NCBI GenBank assembly: GCA_015068125.1
Contig: SVLD01000006.1
Location: 1 to 64,000, forward strand
Direction of reading: 5' to 3'
DNA from: Oscillospiraceae bacterium
GTDB lineage: Bacteria > Bacillota > Clostridia > Oscillospirales > Oscillospiraceae
Length of the DNA stretch: 64,000 nt
In this document: positions 57,519 to 64,000 of the stretch, piece after piece
Position numbering within the stretch: position 1 is the stretch's first letter
Layout: every line of letters begins with the position of its first letter
The notes under the pieces: generated by a model
What the model was told of the DNA's origin: nothing
Databases searched by the model: none
Seen by the model: only the letters and a program-made list of their open reading frames with translations
Translations under genes and position numbers: made by a program

Positions 57519-60194
57519 ATGGGACTTTTTACAAAGCTTTTCGGCACACGCTCCCAGCGTGAGCTGAAAAAGATCCAGCCCATTGTGGACAAGATTTTAT
57601 CTATGGAAGCGGAGTACGCCGCATTGTCTGAAGAGGCTCTGAAGGCGAAAACCGGGGAATTTAAAGCCCGGCTTGCGAAAGGCGAAACTTTGGACGAGCT
57701 GCTGCCCGAGGCCTTTGCTACCATCCGGGAAGCGGCCTGGCGCGTGCTGGGTATGAAACCCTACCCTGTGCAGCTCATCGGCGGCATCATCCTCCACCAG
57801 GGCCGCATCGCCGAGATGCGCACCGGTGAAGGTAAGACCCTGGTGGCCATTCTCCCCTGCTACCTGAACGCCCTGACCGGTCAGGGTGTCCATGTGGTCA
57901 CCGTCAACGATTACCTGGCCAAGCGTGACTCCGAGTGGATGGGCAAAGTCCACCGCTACATGGGTCTGTCCGTTGGTCTGATTATCCCCGGTATGTCTCC
58001 GGCAGAGCGTAGGGTCTCTTACGCCGCGGACATCACCTACTGCACCAATAACGAATTGGGCTTTGACTACCTCCGGGACAACATGGCGCTGTACAAGCAG
58101 GAGCTGGTTCAGCGTGGTCACGCCTTCGCCATCGTGGACGAGGTGGACTCCATCCTCATCGACGAAGCCAGAACCCCTTTGATCATCTCCGGCAAGGGCG
58201 AGGACTCCTCCAGGCTCTATGAAATGGCCGATCAGTTCGTTTCCACCCTGCGTAAGCAGGTTTTCACCAAGACCGAGGACAAGGAAGTTCACGACGACTA
58301 CGACTGCGACTATTTCGTAGACGAAAAGAACCACACCGTCAGCCTGACCGCCAAGGGCATCGCCAAGGCAGAGAAATTCTTCGGCGTGGAAAACCTGGCC
58401 GACAGCGAAAATACCACCTTGTCCCATCACATCAACCAGGCCATGAAAGCCCGGGGTCTGATGAAAAAGGACATCGACTATGTCATCAAAGACGGTCAGA
58501 TCATCATCGTGGATGAGTTCACCGGCCGACTGATGTACGGCCGCCGGTACAACGAAGGTCTGCACCAGGCCATCGAAGCCAAGGAAGGCGTTGCTGTCGC
58601 CGGGGAAAGCAAGACCCTGGCCACCATCACCTTCCAGAATTTCTTCCGCCTGTACGACAAGCTCTCCGGCATGACCGGTACTGCCCTGACCGAGCAGGAA
58701 GAATTTGCCACCATCTACAACCTGGACGTGGTGGAGATCCCCACCAACCGACCCATCGCCCGTCTGGATCATTCCGATGTGGTCTACAAAACCGAACCCG
58801 GCAAATTCCGGGCCATCATCAACCAGGTCAAGGCATGCCACGAAAAGGGTCAGCCCGTGCTGGTTGGTACGATTTCCATCGAGCGCAGCGAGCTTTTAAG
58901 CAAGCTTCTGAAGCGGGAGGGCATCCCCCACAATGTGCTGAACGCCAAGTACCATGAGCAGGAAGCCCAGATCATCGCCCAGGCCGGCAAGTTCGGTGCC
59001 GTGACCATCGCCACCAATATGGCCGGCCGTGGTACGGATATTGTCCTGGGCGGTAACGCAGAATTCCTGGCGAAAAACGAGCTTCGCAAGGGCGGCACTG
59101 ACGAAGCACTGCTGGCTCAGGCCGACGCTTACTCCGAAACCGACGATGCCGAAATCCTGGCCATTCGGGAAAGATACGCCCAGCTGCTGGCAAAATACAA
59201 AGAACAGATTGCTGACGAAGCCGACAAGGTGCGTCAGAGCGGCGGTCTGTTCATCATCGGCACCGAGCGCCACGAATCCCGGCGTATTGACAATCAGCTC
59301 CGCGGTCGTGCCGGCCGTCAGGGCGACCCTGGTGAGAGCCGGTTCTACCTGAGCCTCCAGGACGATCTGATGCGCCTGTTCTCCTCCGACCGGGTCAGCG
59401 CCATGATGGATGCCCTGGGCTTGGACGAGGACACCCCCATCGATGCCAAGATTCTCTCCGGTGCAGTGGAAAACGCTCAGAAGAGCGTGGAAAGCCGCCA
59501 CTTCCGTTCCAGAAAGAGCGTTCTGGAATACGACAATGTTATGAACACCCAGCGTGAGATCATCTACGCCCAGCGTCAGAAAGTGCTGGACGGCGAGGAT
59601 CTCCGGGACAATATGCTGAATATGCTCCGGGAGGTTATCACCGGCAGCGATCCGGAATACCTCAAGAGCTTCGAGGGTATCTTCTTCCCCAAGGGCAGCG
59701 TGGGAGAAGATCCCGATGTGGAAGCCCTCTGCGAAACCGCTGTTTCCCTTTATGAAAAGAAGGAAGAAGCCCTCACCCCCGCCACCATGCGGGAACTGGA
59801 GCGTGTCATCATGCTCCGGGTGGTGGACGAATACTGGATGGACAACATCGACGCCATGGACGACCTGAAGCAGGGCATCGGTCTGCGGGCTTACGGCCAG
59901 CACGATCCCGTCATTGCCTACAAGGAAGAGGGCTACCAGATGTTCGAGGCCATGGTGGCTGCCATCCGGGAGGAAACTGTCCGCCGTCTGTTCTTGGTGC
60001 AGCTTCGCCCCAGCCAGGAGCTGAAGCGGCAGAAGGTCGCCAAGGAAACCGGCACCTCCGCCCCGGACAAGACTGTGAAAAAACAGCCTGTCCGCAACAA
60101 GGATTCCAAGGTTGGCCCCAACGATCCCTGCCCCTGCGGCAGCGGCAAAAAGTACAAAAAGTGCTGCATGCAGAAGGATAAGCTGGCGGAATAA
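57519..60194 (+). CDS. secA: Preprotein translocase subunit SecA
   Basis: 891 residues from ATG 57519 ([18 protein letters not shown]), with an in-frame upstream ATG at 57447 rejected for lack of homology. DEAD motor with Walker A MRTGEGKT near residue 100 and [18 protein letters not shown], second motor motif [15 protein letters not shown], and a C-terminal zinc motif [13 protein letters not shown] for SecB/ribosome contact. ATPase of the Sec pathway. Confidence 0.97.
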   Translation: MGLFTKLFGTRSQRELKKIQPIVDKILSMEAEYAALSEEALKAKTGEFKARLAKGETLDELLPEAFATIREAAWRVLGMKPYPVQLIGGIILHQGRIAEMRTGEGKTLVAILPCYLNALTGQGVHVVTVNDYLAKRDSEWMGKVHRYMGLSVGLIIPGMSPAERRVSYAADITYCTNNELGFDYLRDNMALYKQELVQRGHAFAIVDEVDSILIDEARTPLIISGKGEDSSRLYEMADQFVSTLRKQVFTKTEDKEVHDDYDCDYFVDEKNHTVSLTAKGIAKAEKFFGVENLADSENTTLSHHINQAMKARGLMKKDIDYVIKDGQIIIVDEFTGRLMYGRRYNEGLHQAIEAKEGVAVAGESKTLATITFQNFFRLYDKLSGMTGTALTEQEEFATIYNLDVVEIPTNRPIARLDHSDVVYKTEPGKFRAIINQVKACHEKGQPVLVGTISIERSELLSKLLKREGIPHNVLNAKYHEQEAQIIAQAGKFGAVTIATNMAGRGTDIVLGGNAEFLAKNELRKGGTDEALLAQADAYSETDDAEILAIRERYAQLLAKYKEQIADEADKVRQSGGLFIIGTERHESRRIDNQLRGRAGRQGDPGESRFYLSLQDDLMRLFSSDRVSAMMDALGLDEDTPIDAKILSGAVENAQKSVESRHFRSRKSVLEYDNVMNTQREIIYAQRQKVLDGEDLRDNMLNMLREVITGSDPEYLKSFEGIFFPKGSVGEDPDVEALCETAVSLYEKKEEALTPATMRELERVIMLRVVDEYWMDNIDAMDDLKQGIGLRAYGQHDPVIAYKEEGYQMFEAMVAAIREETVRRLFLVQLRPSQELKRQKVAKETGTSAPDKTVKKQPVRNKDSKVGPNDPCPCGSGKKYKKCCMQKDKLAE

Positions 60195-60204
60195 TTCCGC
60201 CACT

Positions 60205-60665
60205 CCAAGGCCCCCTTGTGTAAAGGGGGCTGGCAAAAATCTTTGATTTTTGACTGGGGGATTGCTTATGGAATACAAGCATAACAAAAATCTTGTCACC
60301 AATGCAAAGTGCCTTAGAAAAAGCATGACAAAATAGGAACGACATTTATGGTATGACTACCTTCGTTTCTACGATTTGCGCTTTTTAAGACAGAAAATCA
60401 TCGGAAACTACATTGTAGATTTTTATTGCCCAGAAGCAAAACTTGTTATTGAGCTGGATGGATCACAGCATTATGCACCGATAGGTATGGAAAAGGATAT
60501 CCAGCGCACAGCATTTCTTGCTCAGTACGGCATTTCTGTTATTCGCATTCCGAACAACGAAGTAATGCGAAATTTTCGTGGAGTGTGCGAATACATTGAC
60601 CTGCAGGTAAAACAATCCCTCAGTCAGCTTCGCTGACAGCTCCCTTTGCACAAGGGAGCCTTTGG
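60205..60665. mobile_element. Family P element carrying a DUF559 endonuclease pseudogene
   Basis: Left end 60205-60264: GGCCCCC...GGGGGCTGG hairpin, inner CAAAAATC/GATTTTTG hairpin, then GGGGGATTG. Right end 60611-60665, inverted: CAATCCCTC, inner GTCAGC/GCTGAC hairpin, then GCTCCC...GGGAGCC and TTTGG. The ends match those of the family P elements, but the interior holds a gene (60268-60636) instead of a short spacer. It thus resembles a parent element of the repeats. Confidence 0.7.
60268..60636 (+). pseudogene. DUF559 (Vsr-like) endonuclease, interrupted by an amber stop
   Basis: The reading frame from ATG 60268 encodes MEYKHNKNLVTNAKCLRKSM, then an in-frame TAG at 60334-60336 where relatives of this family normally have Glu, then continues without further breaks to the stop at 60636 (total 122 codons). 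Intact sequence includes IIGNYIVDFYCPEAKLVIELDGSQH and VIRIPNN, the PD-(D/E)XK-type nuclease core (D-x-E/D-x-D, ELDGSQH). An 86-residue fragment could restart at 60376. The 3' end runs directly into the right palindromic end of the element. Confidence 0.8.
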
Positions 60666-60697
60666 TACTCCCCTTCAATCATAATTTAGGAGTTTTT

Positions 60698-61492
60698 ATG
60701 TCTGTCATTACCGTAAAATCCGGCGCATTCGAATATGAAAAAGCCCAGGGGATCTCCGTTCCCCACGGCTTCACCTCCCGCTTCGGCGGCGTCAGCCAGG
60801 GGATCTTTGCCTCTCTGAATCTGGCCTGCCAGCGGGGGGATCAGGCCGAAAATGTGGCAGAAAACTATGCCATTCTGGGAAAAGCTCTGGGCTTTGATCC
60901 CGAAAATGTGGTGCTCACCCGGCAGACCCACTCGGATATCATCCGGCTGGTCACCGATGCCGATCACATTGGGCTGGATCATCACGCTTACCCAGAGTGC
61001 GACGGACTGATTACCAACACCCCCGGCGTTGCCCTGGTGGTATTCACCGCCGATTGCACCCCCATTTTGCTCCATGACCCTGTCACCGGGGCGGTGGGCG
61101 CAGTCCATGCCGGCTGGCGGGGCACCGCCGCGGATATCGCCGGAAAGGCTGTTCGGGCTATGGCGGATACTTTTGGCTGTGATCCTGCCAACATCCGGGC
61201 CGCCATCGGCCCCAACATCGGACAGTGCTGCTTTGCCACCGATGCGGATGTGCCCGATGCCATGATACGGGCTCTGGGCAGAAGTGCCCTTAACCATATC
61301 CGCGCCGAGGACAATAAGTATTATGTAAACCTAAAAGAAATCAACGCCCAGTTTCTCCGAAACGCCGGCGTTAGCCACATTGAAATTTCCCCGTCCTGCA
61401 CCATGTGCCAGAGCAATCGCTTCTGGTCCCATCGTGTGACCAAGGAAAACCGCGGCTCCCAGGGAGCCATCATCGTCTGCAAGGAGGGCTGA
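60698..61492 (+). CDS. pgeF: Peptidoglycan editing factor PgeF (YfiH, laccase-domain)
   Basis: 264 residues from ATG 60698 (TTAGGAG upstream). Family motifs RQTHSD, FTADCTPILL, HAGWRGT and the copper/zinc-like cysteine-histidine site (IGPNIGQCCF) fit PgeF, which removes wrongly inserted L-Ser from peptidoglycan precursors; members were earlier called multicopper polyphenol oxidases. The next gene starts one base after its stop. Confidence 0.93.
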   Translation: MSVITVKSGAFEYEKAQGISVPHGFTSRFGGVSQGIFASLNLACQRGDQAENVAENYAILGKALGFDPENVVLTRQTHSDIIRLVTDADHIGLDHHAYPECDGLITNTPGVALVVFTADCTPILLHDPVTGAVGAVHAGWRGTAADIAGKAVRAMADTFGCDPANIRAAIGPNIGQCCFATDADVPDAMIRALGRSALNHIRAEDNKYYVNLKEINAQFLRNAGVSHIEISPSCTMCQSNRFWSHRVTKENRGSQGAIIVCKEG

Positions 61493-61493
61493 T

Positions 61494-63029
61494 ATGAACC
61501 GAATACTCCCCCTCCTGCTGTCTTTCATGCTGATTTTGTCCATGCTGGCAGGCTGCGATCAGGGTGAAAACCCCTACGCCCCTACCGGAAACGCCCTGCA
61601 TGACAGCACCGCAAACACTGTCAGTCCCCCGGTCTCCAAGGATCAGCAGTTGACTTTGGTCTATTATCCCGACCGTTCCATGAACCCCTACACCGCCACG
61701 GATTTTACCAACCGGGCGCTGTTTCCGCTGATGTACCAGAGTCTGTTTTCCATTGACAGAAACTACAATGTTATTCCCATTCTCTGCCAGAAGTACAGCG
61801 TATCGGCGGATATGCGAACCTACACCATCTACCCCGAGCCGGCAGCCTTCTCCGACGGCGCCACCCTGACTGCCGCCGATGTGGCAGCCAGCCTGCAGGC
61901 CGCCAAAAGCGGACAGTATTACGCCGGCCGTTTCCAGCACATTACCGGCATCACCGCGGAAGCTGACCGGGTGATCATTACCCTGGACACCCCCATGGAA
62001 AATCTCCCCCTGCTGCTGGATATCCCCATTGTGAAAGCATCGGAAGTAAATGCTTCCAATCCGCTGGGCACCGGCCCCTATATTTTCGAGGAGGCCCCCG
62101 GGGGCAAGCGCCTGCGCCGCACCAGCTACTGGTGGTGCCGCAGCGACCTGGTGGTTACCGCCACCTATATTCCTTTGGCCGAGGGAAAATCCCCCAACCA
62201 GATTCGCGACCAGTTTGAATTTTCGGATCTGGGATTGGTCTGCGCCGACCCCGGCTCGGACACCTACGCCGATTATCGCTGCGACTATGAGCTGTGGGAT
62301 ATCGAAAACGGCATTTTCCTGTACCTTGTCAGTAACGCCAAGAGCCGCGTTTTTTCCAATACAGCTGTTCGCGCCGCTTTGACCCACGCCATCAACCGGG
62401 ATTACCTGGTGGAAACCTTCTACCGGGGCTTCGCCCGAAGCGCAACGCTTCCGGCTTCTCCCCTTTCTCCTTTTTACGACATCACCCTGGCAGAGCACTA
62501 TGACTATGATACCGCTGTCTTTGCCGACGCCATCAGCGCCGCCGGCTTTGAGAACGCCTCTGTCACATTGCTGCTCAACGCTGACGACACCCTGCGGCTC
62601 AGAGCCGGCAGAGCCATCGCCGATATGCTCAGCAGCTGCGGCCTGACAGTGACCACTTTAGAGGTCAATTCCATTCAGTTTATGGAGCATCTGAAAGCCG
62701 GAGATTACGATCTCTATCTGGGACAGACCCGGCTGTCTGCCAACATGGACTTAACCGCATTCTTCACCCAAAACGGTGGCCTGAACTACGGCGGCCTGAC
62801 GGACACCACCGCCTACGCCATGTGCCTAGAGGCCCTGGCCAACACCGGTAACTACTATAACCTCCACAAGGAGGTCATGGATAAGGGTCAGCTTTGCCCC
62901 ATTCTGTTCCGGAGCTACGCGGTGTATGCCACCCGCGGTCTGGTGACTAAGCTCTCCCCCGCCCGGGACAATATGTTCTACTACTCCATCGGCAAAACCT
63001 TAGCCGATGCCAAAGTCTCACAATCATAA
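61494..63029 (+). CDS. ABC transporter substrate-binding lipoprotein (SBP family 5)
   Basis: 511 residues. Lipobox LSMLAGC near residue 20. The body follows the oligopeptide/dipeptide-binding fold (YPDRSMNPYTATDFTNRALFPLMYQSLFSID, FSDGATLTAADVAASLQAAK, VRAALTHAINRDYLVETFYRG). No permease or ATPase genes are adjacent, so it either uses an unlinked transporter or has a non-transport role. Coupled to pgeF by a one-base gap, possibly linked to wall peptide recycling. Confidence 0.87.
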   Translation: MNRILPLLLSFMLILSMLAGCDQGENPYAPTGNALHDSTANTVSPPVSKDQQLTLVYYPDRSMNPYTATDFTNRALFPLMYQSLFSIDRNYNVIPILCQKYSVSADMRTYTIYPEPAAFSDGATLTAADVAASLQAAKSGQYYAGRFQHITGITAEADRVIITLDTPMENLPLLLDIPIVKASEVNASNPLGTGPYIFEEAPGGKRLRRTSYWWCRSDLVVTATYIPLAEGKSPNQIRDQFEFSDLGLVCADPGSDTYADYRCDYELWDIENGIFLYLVSNAKSRVFSNTAVRAALTHAINRDYLVETFYRGFARSATLPASPLSPFYDITLAEHYDYDTAVFADAISAAGFENASVTLLLNADDTLRLRAGRAIADMLSSCGLTVTTLEVNSIQFMEHLKAGDYDLYLGQTRLSANMDLTAFFTQNGGLNYGGLTDTTAYAMCLEALANTGNYYNLHKEVMDKGQLCPILFRSYAVYATRGLVTKLSPARDNMFYYSIGKTLADAKVSQS

Positions 63030-63056
63030 CCACCGGCCGTGCCGGTGGTATGCACA

Positions 63057-63226
63057 GGCCCCCTCTGACGAGGGTAGCGAAGCGAGTCTAAATAATATCG
63101 CGTAGCGATTACCTTAGCTTTGCGGCAGTGCGAAGCAAAAGACTGGGGGAGAGAATATTTCTCTTCTTATTTCTCTCCCTCCGTCACGGCTTACGCCGTG
63201 CCACCTCCCTCATCAGAGGGAGGCAA
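63057..63226. repeat. Family P element, copy 7, with long variant left hairpin
   Basis: Left end GGCCCCCTC...GAGGG, then a ~75-base insertion (GCGAAGCGAG..., TCGCGTAGCGA) before GACTGGGGGAGAG; right end TCTCCCTCCGTCACGGC...GCCGTGCCACCTCCC. CCACCGGC/GCCGGTGG hairpins flank it at 63030-63048 and 63270-63288. The remainder of the 315-base gap holds no gene. Confidence 0.75.
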
Positions 63227-63300
63227 ACCGCTGCGGTGGGACTGGGCATAGCGAAAGCTTTTTGGAACCACCGGCACTGCCGGTGGTATTCTTGTCTAAA

Positions 63301-63330
63301 TAAAACTTGGGCACCCCGATTGGGGTGCCC
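63301..63330 (-). terminator. Terminator after the small Cys-rich gene
   Basis: GGGCACCCC/GGGGTGCCC arms; the minus strand continues AAGTTTTATTT. Confidence 0.8.
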
Positions 63331-63344
63331 TTCGTTTTCCTGAA

Positions 63345-63467
63345 TTAGCAGCAGCCGCAGTTGTTGTTGCCACAGTCGTTGTTGTTGTTGCCGCAGCAGA
63401 AGAACAGCAGGATCAGGATGATGATCCACCAGCAGTTGTTCCCACCAAAGCAATTGTTACCACACAT
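63345..63467 (-). CDS. 40-residue Cys/Asn-rich single-pass membrane peptide
   Basis: Read on the minus strand: start at 63467 with GGAGG 8 bases ahead, stop TAA at 63345. The peptide has an N-terminal CGNNC...NNC segment, a hydrophobic core WWIIILILLFF, and a tail rich in Asn, Gly and Cys (CGNNNNDCGNNNCGCC). It contains nine cysteines in 40 residues. Too short for routine gene calling. It has its own terminator. Similar tiny Cys/Asn/Gly membrane peptides occur in Oscillospiraceae, some near spore genes, but function is unknown. Confidence 0.72.
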   Translation of the reverse strand: MCGNNCFGGNNCWWIIILILLFFCCGNNNNDCGNNNCGCC

Positions 63468-63548
63468 AACGAATACCTCCAAGAATTTTTTCGAGCGACG
63501 GTGCGCTCATTCCATGGTATTCCGTGGGGCAAAAAAGGTGCGGAAAAA

Positions 63549-64000
63549 TCAGCCCTCGATAATATACAGACTGGAGCCGAAATCCAGTTGGGTTCGCTGC
63601 TGCTTGTCATAGCCGCTGCCCCGGAAGGCCGGCAGCATGGGGATGCCCGCTGCCAAAGCGCCGCCGGTGGCGGTACCGGTGTGTTCCCCGTCGGGGAGGG
63701 TCAGATGCTTATCCGCTGTGCGCAGGATGATGCCGTTGGGATTCAGATTCACCGGCGCCACATGCTTCACAAGGCTTCCGAACTGACCCAGCCGCAGGGT
63801 CTGGGGACGGCTGCGGAAGTGATAGGTCTTTCCCTTTTTCAAGCCCTTGAGCCGCAGGTAGTCATACCCCGGGGCTGCCGGGCGGCAGCCGCTGAAAATG
63901 CAGGCCATGGTAATATCTCCGTCAGTTACTTGCCAGCCGTTTTCCAGGCGGTAGAATGTGCCGAACTGGAAACAGCGGCGATACTGCTTATACAGCGCCG
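63549..64000 (-). CDS. GH36-like alpha-galactosidase, C-terminal part (5' partial)
   Basis: About 150 C-terminal residues; the frame continues past the window end, so the ATG at 63908 is internal. Sequence such as LYKQYRRCFQFGTFYRL, YLRLKGLKKGKTYHFRSR, GYDKQQRTQLDFGSSLYIIE matches the C-terminal beta domain of long GH36 alpha-galactosidases. The catalytic barrel is outside. It would supply galactose to galK-galT. Confidence 0.8.
   Translation of the reverse strand, partial: ALYKQYRRCFQFGTFYRLENGWQVTDGDITMACIFSGCRPAAPGYDYLRLKGLKKGKTYHFRSRPQTLRLGQFGSLVKHVAPVNLNPNGIILRTADKHLTLPDGEHTGTATGGALAAGIPMLPAFRGSGYDKQQRTQLDFGSSLYIIEG

Noticed and set aside
1-64000. CRISPR array, tRNA or rRNA genes
   Set aside because: No regularly spaced identical repeats with unique spacers, no cloverleaf-type sequences and no rRNA-like blocks were noticed. 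The repeats present are palindromic and dispersed, not arrayed. A tRNAscan run would be needed to exclude a missed tRNA.

Overview
The window is chromosomal DNA from a GC-rich, endospore-forming, anaerobic Clostridia species, most likely of the Oscillospiraceae/Ruminococcaceae group. The evidence is the sporulation genes (sigG, ylmC/ymxH, spoVB-like, ytvI-like), Firmicutes-type regulation (L20 leader, ZTP, preQ1 and cobalamin riboswitches), the anaerobic radical-SAM enzyme HemZ, RelA and FakA/Asp23, and intergenic palindromic repeats of a kind I associate with this group. No rRNA, tRNA, CRISPR array, prophage or complete IS was seen. Genes sit on both strands in short operons, many with textbook TTGACA-17-TATAAT promoters and intrinsic terminators.

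Layout. 1-3.2 kb: one-carbon folate operon (fhs cut by the window edge, fchA, folD). 3.2-6.2 kb: a structured leader before a YD-repeat lipoprotein, then a ZTP riboswitch before a DUF1576 membrane protein. 6.3-11.7 kb (minus): NUDIX hydrolase, lipid kinase, RluA-type pseudouridine synthase, infC-rpmI-rplT with its leader, a catalytic-domain-only aspartate kinase and a separate ACT protein. 11.8-23.5 kb (plus): ytvI-like gene, recJ, relA, dtd, MBL hydrolase, hemZ, amidohydrolase, spoVB-like gene, hup, rqcP. 23.6-33.7 kb (minus): cobalamin-riboswitch operon (DUF4430 lipoprotein plus ECF S component), J-domain protein, DUF5685, YihY, gpmI-asp23-fakA, recG. 34-39.3 kb: rpsT, sigG, ylmC, rpsB-tsf, mtlD. 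39.4-48.8 kb: AT-rich lipoprotein, galK-galT, XRE regulator, preQ1 riboswitch-queT, M3-like peptidase lipoprotein, glk, pgi, small P-loop protein. 48.9-51.5 kb: a nagB/GH20 cassette bounded by a 54-bp direct repeat. 52-60.2 kb: NlpC/P60 protein, MATE exporter, GntR-ABC-permease operon, secA. 60.2-64 kb: a DUF559 endonuclease pseudogene inside terminal inverted repeats, pgeF, a substrate-binding lipoprotein, a 40-residue Cys/Asn-rich peptide, and the C-terminus of a GH36-like alpha-galactosidase.

Metabolic links. galK, galT, glk, pgi and the alpha-galactosidase end outline galactoside and glucose use. nagB plus a cytoplasmic GH20 outline amino-sugar use. Vitamin and cofactor capture appears three times under riboswitch control: cobalamin (ECF S plus transcobalamin-like lipoprotein), queuosine precursor (QueT) and, by inference, a ZTP-linked substrate (DUF1576).

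Less ordinary features. (1) Family P is a set of palindromic elements whose inner hairpins differ completely in sequence from copy to copy yet stay self-complementary. One copy carries a DUF559 endonuclease gene between its ends, so the family may be a non-autonomous element mobilised by that endonuclease. (2) The cobalamin-controlled DUF4430 lipoprotein/ECF S pair is a candidate B12 capture system. (3) DUF1576 lies under a ZTP riboswitch. (4) Two host-gene ends are duplicated at insertion boundaries (rluA start; P-loop gene 3' end). All calls come from reading the sequence; no database search was run.
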